DNA of 64,000 bases, from assembly GCF_001625305.1 (NCBI RefSeq), contig NW_017804365.1, positions 992,824 to 1,056,823 of the forward strand. Reading direction: 5' to 3'. Source of the stretch: Branchiostoma belcheri (taxonomy: Eukaryota > Chordata > Leptocardii > Amphioxiformes > Branchiostomatidae). The notes below the pieces were generated by a model. It saw only the letters and a program-made list of their open reading frames with translations, searched no databases and was not told the origin of the DNA. Made by a program: the position numbers and the translations under genes. Numbering within the stretch: position 1 is the stretch's first letter; the number at the start of each line of letters is the position of its first letter. Positions 10,047 to 20,319 of the stretch are shown here, one piece after another.

Positions 10047-11229
10047 AGGCCCGGTCACACTGGCCGAACTTTGCTGGAGCGTTCCTTTAACGGTAGGGAC
10101 GGGGTCCGAATTTCGACAACGCTCGTTACCGCGCCCAAAATGTGGGGAAAAAAAAATAAAAACACGGGCGTTGACTTAGCGATGTACCGCTGAAGCCGAC
10201 GTTGCTTTAGCGTTGGTTTGGCGGTAGCGAACGTTGGTTTAGCGGTGACGCAAGCGTTGGTATAGAGGCGTTCTGCGTATGCGGTTTAGCGGCATACCGC
10301 TTGTGACTACGGAGTTGAACGGATCGTTTTGTCGTAGTACAAGTTCTGTTCTGTGTGTGTGGGGACTTAAAGCTTTAATAAACATCATTTTGTTAATCTA
10401 TTCTTGACTACGTTATTTAATTAATAATGAAAATAAAACTTTGCAGATTGCAAAGTTCCCCTGTGACCCCAATAAAGTGATTGTCCGTGTGATCCTTCTT
10501 TGAACATTTTACGTGTGGCCCCAAAATAATTGCACACTAGTGCACCAATCATAGCAAGTCTCTCAGCATCCAGGGTGATACAGTTTTACTGTAACTTCGA
10601 GCAAATTCGATATAGATGAGGCCTGAACTCAACGGCAGCTAGATTCCAAATGAGCACCTGGTCCATTTCTCACCGTACTTATAGCCAAATTCTGGTCCCG
10701 CTCCGACACCTCTATACCAACGCCAAACCAAAGTTCATTGCCGACATGGATCGCTGCTTCAACGCCTGACACCGTTCCAGCAACCCCGTGTCCGCTCGTA
10801 AAACGCTTGCAACCGCCCCAGCGAAGTTTGTGCAACGTTTGTGCAACGTTTAATCGCCGCCCGGGCAACGCTGGCGAAGCAGCGGTGGTCAAGCGTTCAA
10901 GATTTCTGCGTTGGTCTAGCGGACCCAAGTGTCCACGAACTTACGTCTAGCGACGCCAAACTTTGACTGGGCGTTGGTGGAGCGGGGGTGAACTTTGCCG
11001 GAGCGGAAAATTTCCCCCTCCTCACCGCTCGCAATATTTTGTGCAGCTCAAAACTTTCGGAGCGGTAGGAGGGTCCCTCCAGAAACGTCAGCGGTGGCCG
11101 GGCGTACACGGCGTTGCTTTAACGGGGGCCAACTTCTGTTTAGTGGTGGTGAGCGGTTTCGAGCGGTGATGAATTTTATTCACCGTTCAAGCAACGCTCC
11201 AGCAAAGTTCGCCCAGTGTGACCGGGCCT
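10047..11229. mobile_element. GC-rich TIR element with TTA target duplication (1183 bp)
   Basis: The left end AGGCCCGGTCACACTGG and the right end, its complement (CCAGTGTGACCGGGCCT, with one mismatch next to it), form an inverted repeat of about 38 bp. TTA occurs at 10044-10046 and 11230-11232. Both subterminal regions are unusually GC-rich. They are built from variants of GCGTTGG, AGCGGT and TTTAGCGG in both orientations. The centre (about 10340-10620) is AT-rich. No transposase is visible; short ORFs in the GC-rich arms are compositional. The TTA duplication suggests a PIF/Harbinger-type mover, but the termini differ from the other MITEs here. Confidence 0.75.
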
Positions 11230-11283
11230 TTAGTTCCCCAAAAGAGCTCTCGGCCGACAACCACAGGACCACATGACGAGTAC

Positions 11284-11345
11284 CAATCAAAAACAAATAA
11301 ACAAACAAACAAACAAACAAACAAAATCAATCAAACAAACAAAGA
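11284..11345 (+). repeat. (AAAC)n microsatellite
   Basis: About 60 bp of AAAC/AACA repeats with a few TCAA interruptions. No element could be assigned to it. Confidence 0.85.
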
Positions 11346-11446
11346 ACAAGCAACCCATGAAGTATCTTCGGCCGAATCGGGGCCCCCTTCTAATTGTGGC
11401 CTAAGCACTAACCGAAGACGAGCTACACTCGCACATACCGATCCTG

Positions 11447-11766
11447 AGACCACACCAATTTAATTTCTTGGTTAACGGATTTTTCTTAAAAAATAAAGGA
11501 GCGGGCGGGCAAACAAAAACAGGCCTTGGCATCCTATTATGGCCCAAAATGGTACGATAGGAGCCATGAAGTCAACACACCAGGCTGGTTCAAAATTTAA
11601 ACGTTTGAGCTTTTAATGATACTACTACATTGAACGATGAAATAACTGTAACAACTAGGAACAAAAGGACTGTTTTCAACTGATTTGTTGATTCTGATTT
11701 TTTTTGCAAATCAGAAAAAAATGAAGCGGGCGAATCCGTTAACCAAGAAATTAAACTGGTGTGGCC
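11447..11766. mobile_element. Short TIR MITE (about 320 bp)
   Basis: The left terminus CCACACCAATTTAATTTC plus TTGGTTAACGGAT is inverted at 11736-11766 (ATCCGTTAACCAAG ... GGTGTGGCC), giving arms of about 33 bp. TAA follows the right end; the left duplication is degraded. The GGCCACACC end resembles the Harbinger-like MITEs elsewhere in the window, but the interior is different. Confidence 0.65.
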
Positions 11767-11769
11767 TAA

Positions 11770-12240
11770 GGGCCATCTGCTATAACCTGTAAGATAACAC
11801 TTACTCCAGGAGCACTTCATCAGCGCGGGAAAGTCTATCGGCTGAGACTTGTTAGGCAACTGATAGCGGCACGAGTTTATTGACGAGTTTAGCGTTCCGA
11901 CGTGCCAGAATCTATACGTCAATGTCAATGCATGCCAGTGATGACTTCGCAGAACACACTTAGGGAATTTACCCTAAAGGCTCGATTACCTTTGGAACTC
12001 ATCTATCTTTTAAGAGCACCCGGTGAGTCGAGAGGCTTTGGGTTGATGAAGAGCTTGGAAAAATCTTTTAAGACGCATCAAGGGATTCCATGGGAGCGCC
12101 CAGAGTTTTTCAAATTACCAGATGGATTTGGTTACTGCTACTTGTCAGTCTAGCTTATTTTGTAAAGGGGTGAGTAAATGGTTGTGGTGAAAATGACGTG
12201 CCTTAGCAACTATAATTAACTTTTACATCAAAAAGTAAAG
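11770..12240. other. Unassigned stretch
   Basis: A plus-strand open frame at 11902-12153 has a plausible protein-like composition towards its end (GIPWERPEFFKLPDGFGY), but I recognise no family and see no splice context. Confidence 0.3.
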
Positions 12241-12261
12241 TTAAAAAACGCCGGTATTGTA

Positions 12262-13455
12262 ACCTTCACTCCAACAATGTTTAAAAAAACTGGCTTGCAA
12301 ACTCCACTCCAACAATGTTAAAAAGACATCGGGCTTGCAAACTCCACTCCAACAATGTTAAAAAGACATCGGGCTTGCAACCTCTACTCCAACAATGTGA
12401 AAAAGACACAGGGATTGCAACCTCCACTCCAACAATGTTGCAAAGACACCGAGATTGCAACCTCCACTCCAACAATGTTGCAAAGACACCGAGATTGCAA
12501 CCTCCACTCCAACAATGTTGCAAAGACACCGGGATTGCAACCTCCACTCCAACAATGTTGCAAAGACACCGAGATTGCAACCTCCACCCCAACAATGTTG
12601 CAAAGACACCGAGATTGCAACCTCCACTCCAACAATGTTGCAAAGACACCGGGATTGCAACCTCCAATCCAACAATGTTGCAAAGACACCGGGATTGCAA
12701 CCTCCACTCCAACAATGTTGCAAAGACACCGAGTTTGCAACCTCCACTCCAACAATGTTGCAAAGACACCGGGATTGCAACCTCCAATCCAACAATGTGA
12801 AAAAGACAGCGGAATTGCAACCTCTACTCCAACAATGTGAAAAAGACACAGGGATTGCAACCTCCACTCTAACAATGTCAAAAAGACACTGGGATTGCAG
12901 CCTCCACTCCTACAATGTCAAAAAGAAAATGGGACTGCAACCTCTACTCCTACAATGTTCAAAAGACAGTGGGAGTGCAATTACCACTACTACAATGTTC
13001 AAAAGACAGCAGAATTGCAACCTCTACTCCAACAATGTCAAAAAGACACTGGGACTGCAACCTCTACTCCTACAATGTTCAAAAGACAGTGGGAGTGCAA
13101 TTACCACTACTACAATGTTCAAAAGACAGCAGAATTGCAACCTCTACTCCAACAATGTCAAAAAGACACTGGGACTGCAACCCCCACTCCTACAATGTCA
13201 AAAAGACACTGAGATTGCAGCCTCCACTCCTACAATGTCAAAAAGAAAATAGGATTGCAACCTCTACTCCAACAATGTTAAAAAGACACCGGGATTGCAA
13301 CCTCTACTCCAACAATGTTAAAAAGACATCGGGATTGCAACCTCCACTCTGGTAAATTCATAAAGACACTGAGATTGCAACCTCCACTCCAGCAATGTTA
13401 CAAGGACAGCGGGATTGCAACCTCCACTCCAACAATATTAAAAAGACACCAAAAT
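12262..13455. repeat. 40-bp minisatellite, about 30 units
   Basis: The unit is TTGCAACCTCCACTCC, AACAATGTTGCAAAGACACC and GGGA, strictly 40 bp. Block structure is visible. Early units have AAAAAGACATC, 12421-12800 have GTTGCAAAGACACC, and later units have CAAAAAGACACT. Units 12941-13060 and 13061-13180 are a perfect 120-bp three-unit higher-order repeat. Since 40 leaves remainder 1 on division by 3 and the consensus lacks stops on both strands, all six frames stay open for about 480 bp or more. These include 12455-13252 plus and 12281-12820 minus. I regard all of these as repeat artefacts, not proteins. The last units (after 13340) are degenerate. Confidence 0.95.
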
Positions 13456-13489
13456 TGAAGTTAAAGAAAGACACACTTATAAATTAGAA

Positions 13490-13705
13490 ATGTGACATTT
13501 GCAAAGTACATTCATGATGTTTACCTTCGCATATGGTCTGGTCTGTAAATTCTTACTCACATATATATTGTGACATGAGTCTAAATCCCTCCTGCTACCA
13601 AATTGCAACATGATGTAACCTAACACTAGTTACCATGGTGACAGACGTCTGGTTCAGGTGATTGGCCTCATTTGTTTGCAAAGAAGAGGCAGACGAAACA
13701 TAATG
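13490..13705 (+). mobile_element. X-box-bearing dispersed element, single arm
   Basis: CATTTGCAAAG, TTTACCTTCGCATATGGTC, AAATCCCTCCTGCTA and the palindrome GTTACCATGGTGAC (13629-13642) match the arms of the 4515-5705 element. It follows directly after the minisatellite. Only one arm is recognisable. Confidence 0.6.
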
Positions 13706-13709
13706 TCTG

Positions 13710-14430
13710 CAGTGATACAAGATTAGTACTTCCTAATCTCAAACTAGGTGCAGTGTCTAAAACATCATTCGCCTAACCCGAGGTACATGTACATTATAAG
13801 TTTGTGGTGACCATCAAAGAAGAGGTGTATTTATGTAGGCTGCAGGCGGCAATTAAAGAGCTCTCTAGAAGATATTTTACATTTCAGACAAGGACAATGA
13901 ACTCATTTTGTAATACACCGATGGCAGCGAGTAAAACATTGACCCTCCAGGGAAAACAAAGTTGCTATTTTTTAAAAAGCGTAATGCACTGTGCTGATTA
14001 CAGTTGCCATGAGAACTAGAGTAAAGGCATTCTAAGTTATTTCAGAGCGGCAAAACTGAAATATTTTGAACTAGAGTTCCATGGTGTAATACATAAGTCA
14101 TATGATGTTAACCGTGACGAACGTGGACGAATTATACATTATATAATAGATTATGAAACCAAGATCCACATTTGCATGGATTATACCAGTTGATCATACT
14201 CTTCCCTTCATGACGTCTCATCGTCTTATATTATGAAAGAGAGCTAGAGCTACCTACCATGCAAATCATCTGACCATAGCATGACCAGATCACGTGATAT
14301 TTAAACCGGAAGTTAAGCTTCAGTACCATTATAAGCCGCAAGGGGGCCCAAAATCTCTTCATGTTGAGGTCCCTGGAACACCTATCGTCCTACAAAATAT
14401 CAGAATATCCATTTTAGCCTTCTTGAGCTA
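13710..14430. other. Unassigned stretch
   Basis: At about 14025-14060, AAAGGCATTCTAAG and CAGAGCGGCAAAACTG resemble the MITE termini at 33455 and 36085. Otherwise no feature. Confidence 0.35.
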
Positions 14431-14435
14431 TCGTG

Positions 14436-14437
<2 letters not shown>

Positions 14438-14491
<54 letters not shown>

Positions 14492-14508
14492 AACACACAC
14501 ACACACAT
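14438..14508 (+). repeat. (CA)n microsatellite
   Basis: About 70 bp of CA with two AAAC interruptions. Its flanks do not match the cassette found around the other three CA tracts. Confidence 0.9.
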
Positions 14509-14519
14509 GGACGCCAACA

Positions 14520-15175
14520 TAGCCCCTCCTGGCATTAAATGTCATTAGCACATTTGCATCAGTATTACATACTACAGCACAGAAGCAACCCTAAGGCTAA
14601 GATAAAAAAAATTATTTTCTGATCCAAGTATCAGAAACCGTTTCCTATAACAGTTTTTGGCATTTTCGCTCCAAAAATGTCAATATACATTGGACTAATG
14701 TTGTTTCAACTTAGAACGTACAGAAAGTTAAGTGACTGGAATATTGATGTTGAAAAATCTGTTTTTAAGCCCTAAATCCAACATTGGCCACCTTTAGTAA
14801 CCGACGCACGAAGCCCGCGGTCCCAATAACTCTTTTATCTAACACTCAGTATATCCATAAATGTGAACAACCTCAAAGCCCAGTATGAATTATTTCTTGA
14901 TGAAATCAGGCAACTCCTCTTTTGTACAACCTTGGCCAGATGCCCTGTTACGAAGGATGGTAGATAATTACGTTTGAATATATCAATCATAACGGTGTAC
15001 ATCATTATTTCAAAATTCAGCTTTTCATACGTTTTTTTGTCATCTGAGCATCCAACGTCAAAAGAAATCGATTCAGAACGAAACTCGTTTATAGACGAAG
15101 GAAGTAGATTTTGTTGCAGAATCATTTGTAGAATTGACGTGAGTTGTATCAACAATGGGCGCTGTATCGGTACTC
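14520..15175. other. Low-copy stretch with opposite-strand ORFs
   Basis: A 205-codon minus-strand frame (14835-15452) runs from this stretch into the adjacent MITE, so its upstream third is transposon-derived. The remainder has no recognised domain. The plus frame 14974-15264 also enters the MITE. I treat both as chance ORFs. Confidence 0.35.
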
Positions 15176-15178
15176 TTA

Positions 15179-15588
15179 GGCCACAGCAAGTAATTTTTAT
15201 GGATGACATCAGCGCGCGCATTAATTTTCCCCTGATTTTGAAAAAAAAAATTGTTACCCTCTGACAGTTGTCAGTATATGCCAAAAATGGGCAAAGATGT
15301 CTATTGCCATGCCAGAAGGTGGATGCCAGATAACTATGAAGAAGGGAGCTAGGCAAGAAAAGGCTGTGATTTAATGTTTTGTTTCTTACTTTAATGCAGT
15401 GACATGTGATGCTGGCTGCGTATATGTGATGTTCAAACTGAATCAAAACCATCTATACAATGATTTAGTCAAAATTTTAAAATGTAGAAACCTTGTCTCT
15501 TTCGGCCCGCCTTGTTTTTTTTTCGCCCGCTCGCATTAGATTTGGAGTCTGCGGAGGATGTCATCCATAAAATTTACTTGCTGTGGCC
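15179..15588 (+). mobile_element. Intact PIF/Harbinger-like MITE, subfamily A (410 bp, TTA duplication)
   Basis: TTA at 15176-15178 and 15589-15591 flank termini GGCCACAGCAAGTAATTTTT and, inverted, AAATTTACTTGCTGTGGCC. The inverted repeat extends through GGATGACATC, about 35 bp in all. Inside the left end is GCGCGCGCATTAATTTT followed by a CCTGATTTTGAAAA block. No ORF with transposase motifs. It is the best-preserved reference copy for the family in this window. Confidence 0.85.
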
Positions 15589-15599
15589 TTATTTTTACA

Positions 15600-15639
15600 A
15601 TGCGAGCTGTATTGGTACTTCTGCTCTGCGCTAATCATG
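15600..15639 (+). CDS. Possible signal-peptide first exon
   Basis: ATG at 15600 begins MRAVLVLLLCANH, a short hydrophobic stretch typical of a signal peptide. The reading then meets ATG|GTGAGG at 15639/15640, a reasonable splice donor. A similar 25-bp stretch (ATGGGCGCTGTATCGGTACT, 15154-15173) sits just left of the MITE. A 13-codon reading is weak evidence. No downstream exon or promoter was found, and chance is likely. Confidence 0.15.
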
Positions 15640-16190
15640 GTGAGGTCTCAAGGAGCTTAGGTCTGCTTTTGATAGTGTCGCCTTCAATTTGGCACTCCGC
15701 ACGACCTATACGTGACCTGGAATACATGGTCGTGACGAGACTTGACTACCATCCATGTGTGAGTTTAATCTTTTATGAGTACGGAATATCTTTGAAGGTT
15801 AATCAGGTAACACTTTTCCAACCAAAAATTGAATATTCTAATTGAAAAATTCTTCTGATTGTAATTTACGACCCCTTTTTTTTACATATTTGTGCAATTA
15901 TCTTACTTTTTCGGCACTAGCTTAGGCCATGTTGATGTAACTATATGGATCCTATTGAAAGCCCAAAACTGATGCATGTGAATACAAAAAGTTTGGCAAT
16001 AAAATTGGCTTCATTATGAAGTCTATGTGGTCATGAAGGTTGAACAAATGAACACTGAGTATGGCATGGCAAATATAGATCCTTCATGTTCATTTCTTAA
16101 CATTTTCTTCCATGACCTTCAAAATGTATCAAATCTCATCATTGTTAGTATTTGCATACCTGTAATAAGATTAACTTTGATGTCACCTAG
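15640..16190. other. Unassigned AT-rich stretch
   Basis: No feature seen beyond the frame that continues from 15600 to 15845. It would be intronic if the proposed donor is real. Confidence 0.35.
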
Positions 16191-16194
16191 CGTC

Positions 16195-17044
16195 TGAACG
16201 GCTAAGGCTAGAACGGCAAAACTTGGTGACTTTTCCTAGAATATTGTTAGCAACAAATCGGTATCATTGGAATAAGATAATAATTTTTCATGTTGCCATG
16301 GCAACGGGTTTCTGACAGGCATTTTTTGCAAAATTTAGTACTTTTTGTTTCAACAATAGATTTTTTTTGTTTTTATGTCAAGTTACTCATGGTTTCTAAT
16401 ATTAATAACATCTCATATTATTTTATGTAAATTTTATCATTAAATATGCATAATTTATGCTAATTTGATGACGTCATTGGCCAAAATCCAAGATGGCGGA
16501 CCATATCATTAGAACAGGTATATACAGGTTATTTTCCTTAAAATTTCATCAATACTTCCATTCCTTTTTCCAAAAAAGGTTTAAATGAAGGTCTTTAGTA
16601 TGTTAGCAATGTATTTTAGGCTTTATCATGAAAAAAAAACTATTTCGAAAATTCAAGGTTGATAATCCAAGATGGCGGATATCTTAAATATGCATGACGT
16701 CATTTTATGACGTCACCGGTGTTGCCATGGGCAACATAAGACTTAGTACACCCTAATATTCTGTCATAAACACTTTTGGTAAAGTTATGTTGAAGACCAT
16801 TTTTTTTACAGGGAAAAACCTATCTAGATGGTTTTTGCCAATGAAATCGCATTAATGACGTCATAAAGACGTCATATTACGTCATAACGACATAAAAATT
16901 ATAGATATGATAAATTTTTACTAGTACACCATCCTCTAAAAATTTGGTGGTCATACAACATACCGTTTGCGAGTTCTGAGGGGTGGGGTCAAATGAGCCC
17001 TCCCCCCGGTCCCCCATGTCCAAAAAAGCCCGGTCTAGGTAGGG
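16195..17044 (-). mobile_element. piggyBac-like MITE relative, minus orientation
   Basis: Read on the minus strand it starts at TTAA (17045-17048) with CCCTACCTAGACCGGGC. It then passes a CCACCAAATTTTTAGAGG variant, CRE sites, a YY1-type site and an X-box-type site, in the same order as the 7953-8939 element. It carries extra CRE/YY1/X-box motifs. The distal terminus could not be located, so the left limit is approximate. A part copy is at 19995-20310. Confidence 0.6.
16292..16863. promoter_or_regulatory. CRE / YY1-type / X-box-type cluster within a piggyBac-like relic
   Basis: X-box-type GTTGCCATGGCAAC at 16292-16305 and GTTGCCATGGGCAAC at 16721-16735. CCAAGATGGCGG at 16488-16499 and 16667-16678. 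TGACGTCA at 16469-16476, 16695-16702, 16708-16715 and 16856-16863. Reading of motifs is direct; function is inferred. Confidence 0.5.
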
Positions 17045-17224
17045 TTAAGGAGGCCATATACATGTATATCAGAGCACTTCAGCCTTCACTTAAAGATGGT
17101 GGACGATATAAACTCCCTGGCACTTTTGATCAATTGCTTACGTCACGTATCAGTAAAATCTCGCGCGAATAAGGTCACGTGTTTGTAAACCGTAACTCTC
17201 GCGAGATCACGTTGTGAAGTGATT

Positions 17225-17345
17225 GGTCATTCATTATCCTGATGAAGACGACAGTGGTCGTCGAAAATTTGATCGCTTTGTAACCTTTGTGTTGGAATAA
17301 AGTTCAACGTTTTACTATGATTTCTACCAACACAGATGAACTTTT
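17225..17345 (+). repeat. Fold-back / Penelope-like terminal repeat, family a
   Basis: A hammerhead-like core (17239-17266) is followed by TTTGTGTTGGAATAAAGTTC and a CCAACACAGATGAACTTTT end. The latter is also the outer end of the family d fold-back elements. AATAAA lies about 40 bp after the core, as in families b and c. Confidence 0.45.
17239..17266 (+). ncRNA. Hammerhead-ribozyme-like core, family a
   Basis: CTGATGA, an extra A, stem GACGAC / GTCGTC (six perfect pairs) over AGTG, then GAAA. The trailing GTC of the other families is replaced by ATTTG, so a cleavage site is not obvious. Confidence 0.3.
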
Positions 17346-17349
17346 ATGA

Positions 17350-17940
17350 GAATACTAGGTAATTTGTTAAGATATGACATCATATGGTTCGCCACAGCGC
17401 TAAGTAAAAATACTTTGGATTGAATTTCATACCTGAATACTCCAAGATAGAAGCCTGCGAACACCAACAGCCCTGTCCCTGATAAAGCGTTAATTTCCAC
17501 TCAAGCTGTTTGAGAAATGGTTAGTACGAAACCTTCAAATAAGAACTCAAATGTCAACAATTCTTATGGCAGACATTGTAATCTTCCTTTACGGGCTTGT
17601 CAATTATGATTTTATACCCGTAAAGTAGCCACGCTTACAATGCGATGCGGGGGGAACGACTTTAAACATAATGGGAAATATTCCGTCTGGATCGAAACCT
17701 TATTACTTTTAAGCAAGGCACTGATTTCGTCTCGCCATATCTTCCATTAGAAGTCGTAAAACGGAAATAAGCTTTGGCCGGGAACGGTGCTTGGGGCATT
17801 AGATCTGCCGAACCTAGGCATTAGACTGTAGGCATTGCGACGGATGATGGTGTCCTTAGATATATTTCAATAGCGATTATCGTTCTCAAACGGTGATAAC
17901 GCGAAGATCACCATCAATATCGTATCGGGCTGAGAACGTG
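17350..17940. other. Unassigned stretch
   Basis: Mixed composition, no repeat end or ORF of interest. Confidence 0.35.
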
Positions 17941-17944
17941 AAAG

Positions 17945-18012
17945 AAGACGGGAGGTAGTTCGGCCGGTGTTCGGCTAGGTCGGGTACTGTTCGGCTGGTG
18001 TTCGGTCGTTTG
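17945..18012 (+). repeat. GTTCGGC-type dispersed repeat, short copy
   Basis: Repeated GGTGTTCGGC / TGTTCGGCTGGTGTTCGG words, related to the larger copies at 29555-29700, 39515-39872 and 46195-46335. Confidence 0.45.
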
Positions 18013-18019
18013 CTTTTGT

Positions 18020-18271
18020 TTTCCTTGTTTTCTTTCTTTTACGTTTATTTAATTTTGTGTTAATATTGATTTCTTATGTTTATCCTTTTCTCTCATGCAT
18101 AAAAAGTTATGATTTGAGTAATGGAATTTTTTTCTTGTTCAATTTGACATGTTTTTGATAGTCTTACTTTATTGTTTAGTCAATTAGTCAGTTAGTTACA
18201 TGTAATTCGTCGTGTTGACTTTATGTTATTTTGTATCTATTTTGATTTAATTTGTTTCGTTGTCACTTATT
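18020..18271. other. T-rich unassigned stretch
   Basis: Low-complexity T/A-rich DNA leading to the mariner target site. No feature. Confidence 0.4.
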
Positions 18272-18273
18272 TA

Positions 18274-19541
18274 CGAGGGGTGTTCAAAAAGTTCTCGGCC
18301 TCACCTAGAAAATAAAGGTCAAACTCCTATTCTTTGGTATGGCTGTATACTATGACGTCTTACATCACTGCACACAAAAATTCAAATTTTTGTATTCATT
18401 AATGAGCACGTGACGCCCCGTGAAAATGGGGTGGGTGAGGGCAAATCACAAAATGGCCGCAAAAGAAGCGTGTGCTGTGATCAAGTGTATCGATAAAAAA
18501 GCATGTCTCCTAAGGACATCCATGAAGACATGGTCAAGACACTTGGTGATGACTCCCCTTCTTATTTAAATATAAAGAATGGGGTTACTAGCTACAAGCG
18601 CGTCAAGGAGAGCACAAAAGATGAACATAGCTCAGGATGCCACAAATCAGCACCACGGACAATCCAGTTGAGGCAACCCATCACATGGTAGTGAATGACA
18701 GATGTGAGACTGTCCAACATGTAGCAGGTTCTTTGGCCTGTGTTATGACTCAGTTCACAATGTTTTGTCGAACATCCTGGGGATGAACAAACTGCCTGCA
18801 TGATGGGTGCCTCGAATGTTTTCTGAACATCAGAAGTTAAACAGGCTAGACATTTCAAGGAACGAATTCAGTCCAATCCATGCAATTTCCTCAAAACCTT
18901 TGTCACCCAAGATGAGCTGGGTTTACCACTTTCATCCCAAATGAAAACAACAGAGCAAACAATGGATGAATATTTTTTCCGGCCCCCAAGAAGTTTTAGC
19001 GAGTTTTGTCAGTTGACAGGGTTTTTGCCTATGTTTTCTATGGCAGTAAGGAAGTAATCATGATTGACTACATGTAAAGGGGTTAAAGCATCAATGGGGA
19101 GTACTATTCAACAGAATTACGATATTTGAGGGCAACGATCAAAGAGAAAAGGAGAGGAAAGCTCCGAGCTGGCGTGATGAAAATGCACCTGTTCACACAG
19201 CACATCGGTCAGCGACAGCAGCAAACGAATTTGGGTTTGCAGTCTAACCCCACCCTTCCAATTCACCTGAACTAGCACCCTCGGACTTCTACCTGTTTCC
19301 TGAACTCAAGTTCCACTTACGTGGTCAACGTTTTGATGGTAATGATGACGTCATCTATGCGGTATAGGCCTATCTGGGGGCCCCAGATGCAACCTTCTAC
19401 CACAAGGGGAAAATAAAGCTGGAACATCACTGGACCAAGTGCATTGCAGTTAGAGAGGACTATATTATAAAATAGTGTAAGAAAAATTTTACTGCCCTGA
19501 CGTTTTCTAGGTGAGGCCGAGAACTTTTTGAACACCCCTCG
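18274..19541 (+). mobile_element. Full-length decayed mariner transposon (1268 bp, TA duplication)
   Basis: TA at 18272-18273 and 19542-19543 flanks inverted termini CGAGGGGTGTTCAAAAAG and its complement. The match continues through TTCTCGGCCTCACCTAGAAA, about 38 bp per arm. Length, TA duplication and the encoded transposase remnant identify Tc1/mariner, mariner proper. Near-perfect termini contrast with the broken gene inside. Confidence 0.93.
18453..19480 (+). pseudogene. Mariner transposase (frameshifted)
   Basis: The transposase would bind its own TIRs and cut and paste the element. Starting near ATG 18453, pieces in different frames keep family signatures. These are SPKDIHEDMVKTLGDDSPSY (N-terminal helix-turn-helix region), LGMNKLPA..WVPRM (linker), TQDE with the first catalytic Asp, ENAPVHTA with the second, and LAPSDFYLFPELK with the third of the D,D34D triad. 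The end GDYIIK corresponds to the usual mariner carboxy terminus. Several frameshifts and stops between about 18690 and 19460 prevent a complete protein. The open minus frame 18592-18858 is a shadow. The order and spacing of motifs leave little doubt about family; activity is excluded. Confidence 0.9.
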
Positions 19542-19559
19542 TATTATACGCATGTATAA

Positions 19560-19712
19560 AAAGATGTCATAAAAACAATTGGATTTTAGGAGAACCCACT
19601 CGATAAACCTTCAGGTTTCTTGGGTTCTCCCACACATTTGATTGTACGTAGTCATTATATACTGTTTTTTTTAATGTGCAAACTGAAATAAACAAACAAA
19701 CAATAAACAAAC
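19560..19712 (+). repeat. LINE 3' UTR with hairpin and AAAC tail
   Basis: A nested hairpin, GGAGAACCCA (19589-19598) pairing TGGGTTCTCC (19621-19630) with inner AAACCT/AGGTTT, is followed about 60 bp later by AAATAAACAAACAAAC. A 3' hairpin plus simple tail is typical of a truncated LINE copy. No ORF is attached. Confidence 0.5.
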
Positions 19713-19828
19713 ACCAGCCAAACGTATTGGGGTCAGTCAGCGGTTTCTCGGATGTCTGTGGGCGGGGGAGGGCTTGAATCAAATTTAACGTAAATTCGAT
19801 TTGTTGTTTGTTTATACGCTTGTCTGCG

Positions 19829-19920
19829 TTGAAGGCGGCATGAAAATAAGTTGAAAAAACTTGAGTGTCGCCATGTCTTGTAAAAGATCTTGCATAAAAG
19901 TTCATCTGTGTTGGTATACT
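19829..19920 (+). repeat. SINE 3' fragment joined to a fold-back end
   Basis: GGCGGCATGAAAATAAGTTG, AAAAAACTTGAGTGTCGCC and ATGTCTTGTA match the 3' part of the SINE at 27010-27265. It is followed by AAAGTTCATCTGTGTTGG, the outer end of the family d fold-back elements. Confidence 0.55.
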
Positions 19921-19994
19921 TGTTGGTATACTTGGTAGGACAAAAAATGTTAAATTGCCAACACTGAGGGTCGTGACGTGGGAATTAATAGTAT

Positions 19995-20310
19995 TAGTAA
20001 CCATACCTTTTTTGGGCTTTTTTGGGCTTGGTGGGACGGGGGGGAGGGGCTCATTTGACCCCCCCCCCTCAGAACTCAAGAACGGTATGTCGTATGACCA
20101 CCAAATTTTCAGAGGATGGTGTAATAGTAAAAATTTATTATATCAACAATTGTTATGTCGTTATAACGTAATATGACGTCATTATGACGCCATAAATGTG
20201 ATTTTATTGGCCAAAACCGTCTAGATACTAGGTTATTCCCTGAAAACTAAATCGTATACAACATAAGTTTACCAAAAGTGTTTATGACAGAATATTAATA
20301 TTAATTATAA
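19995..20310 (+). mobile_element. piggyBac-like relic, end fragment
   Basis: GGGCTTTTTTGGGC, CCCTCAGAACTC, CCAAATTTTCAGAGGATGG and TGACGTCA (20174-20181) reproduce, in opposite orientation, the 16.7-17.04 kb end of the element at 16195-17044. It stops near 20310; the other half is missing. Confidence 0.6.
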
Positions 20311-20319
20311 CATATTATT

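Noticed and set aside
10629..11276. Overlapping GC-rich ORFs on both strands
   Set aside because: They lie in the word-repeat arm of the 10047-11229 TIR element, and their openness follows from GC-rich composition.
12281..13355. Nine long ORFs of 105-265 codons on both strands
   Set aside because: All are readings of a stop-free 40-bp tandem repeat; peptides simply cycle through three phases of the unit.
12262..13455. CRISPR-like array (regular repeats)
   Set aside because: Units are contiguous 40-bp copies with no unique spacers, in a eukaryotic context.
14835..15452. 205-codon minus-strand ORF
   Set aside because: Its amino-terminal half reads through the MITE at 15179-15588; the rest has no domain and an opposite-strand ORF overlaps it.
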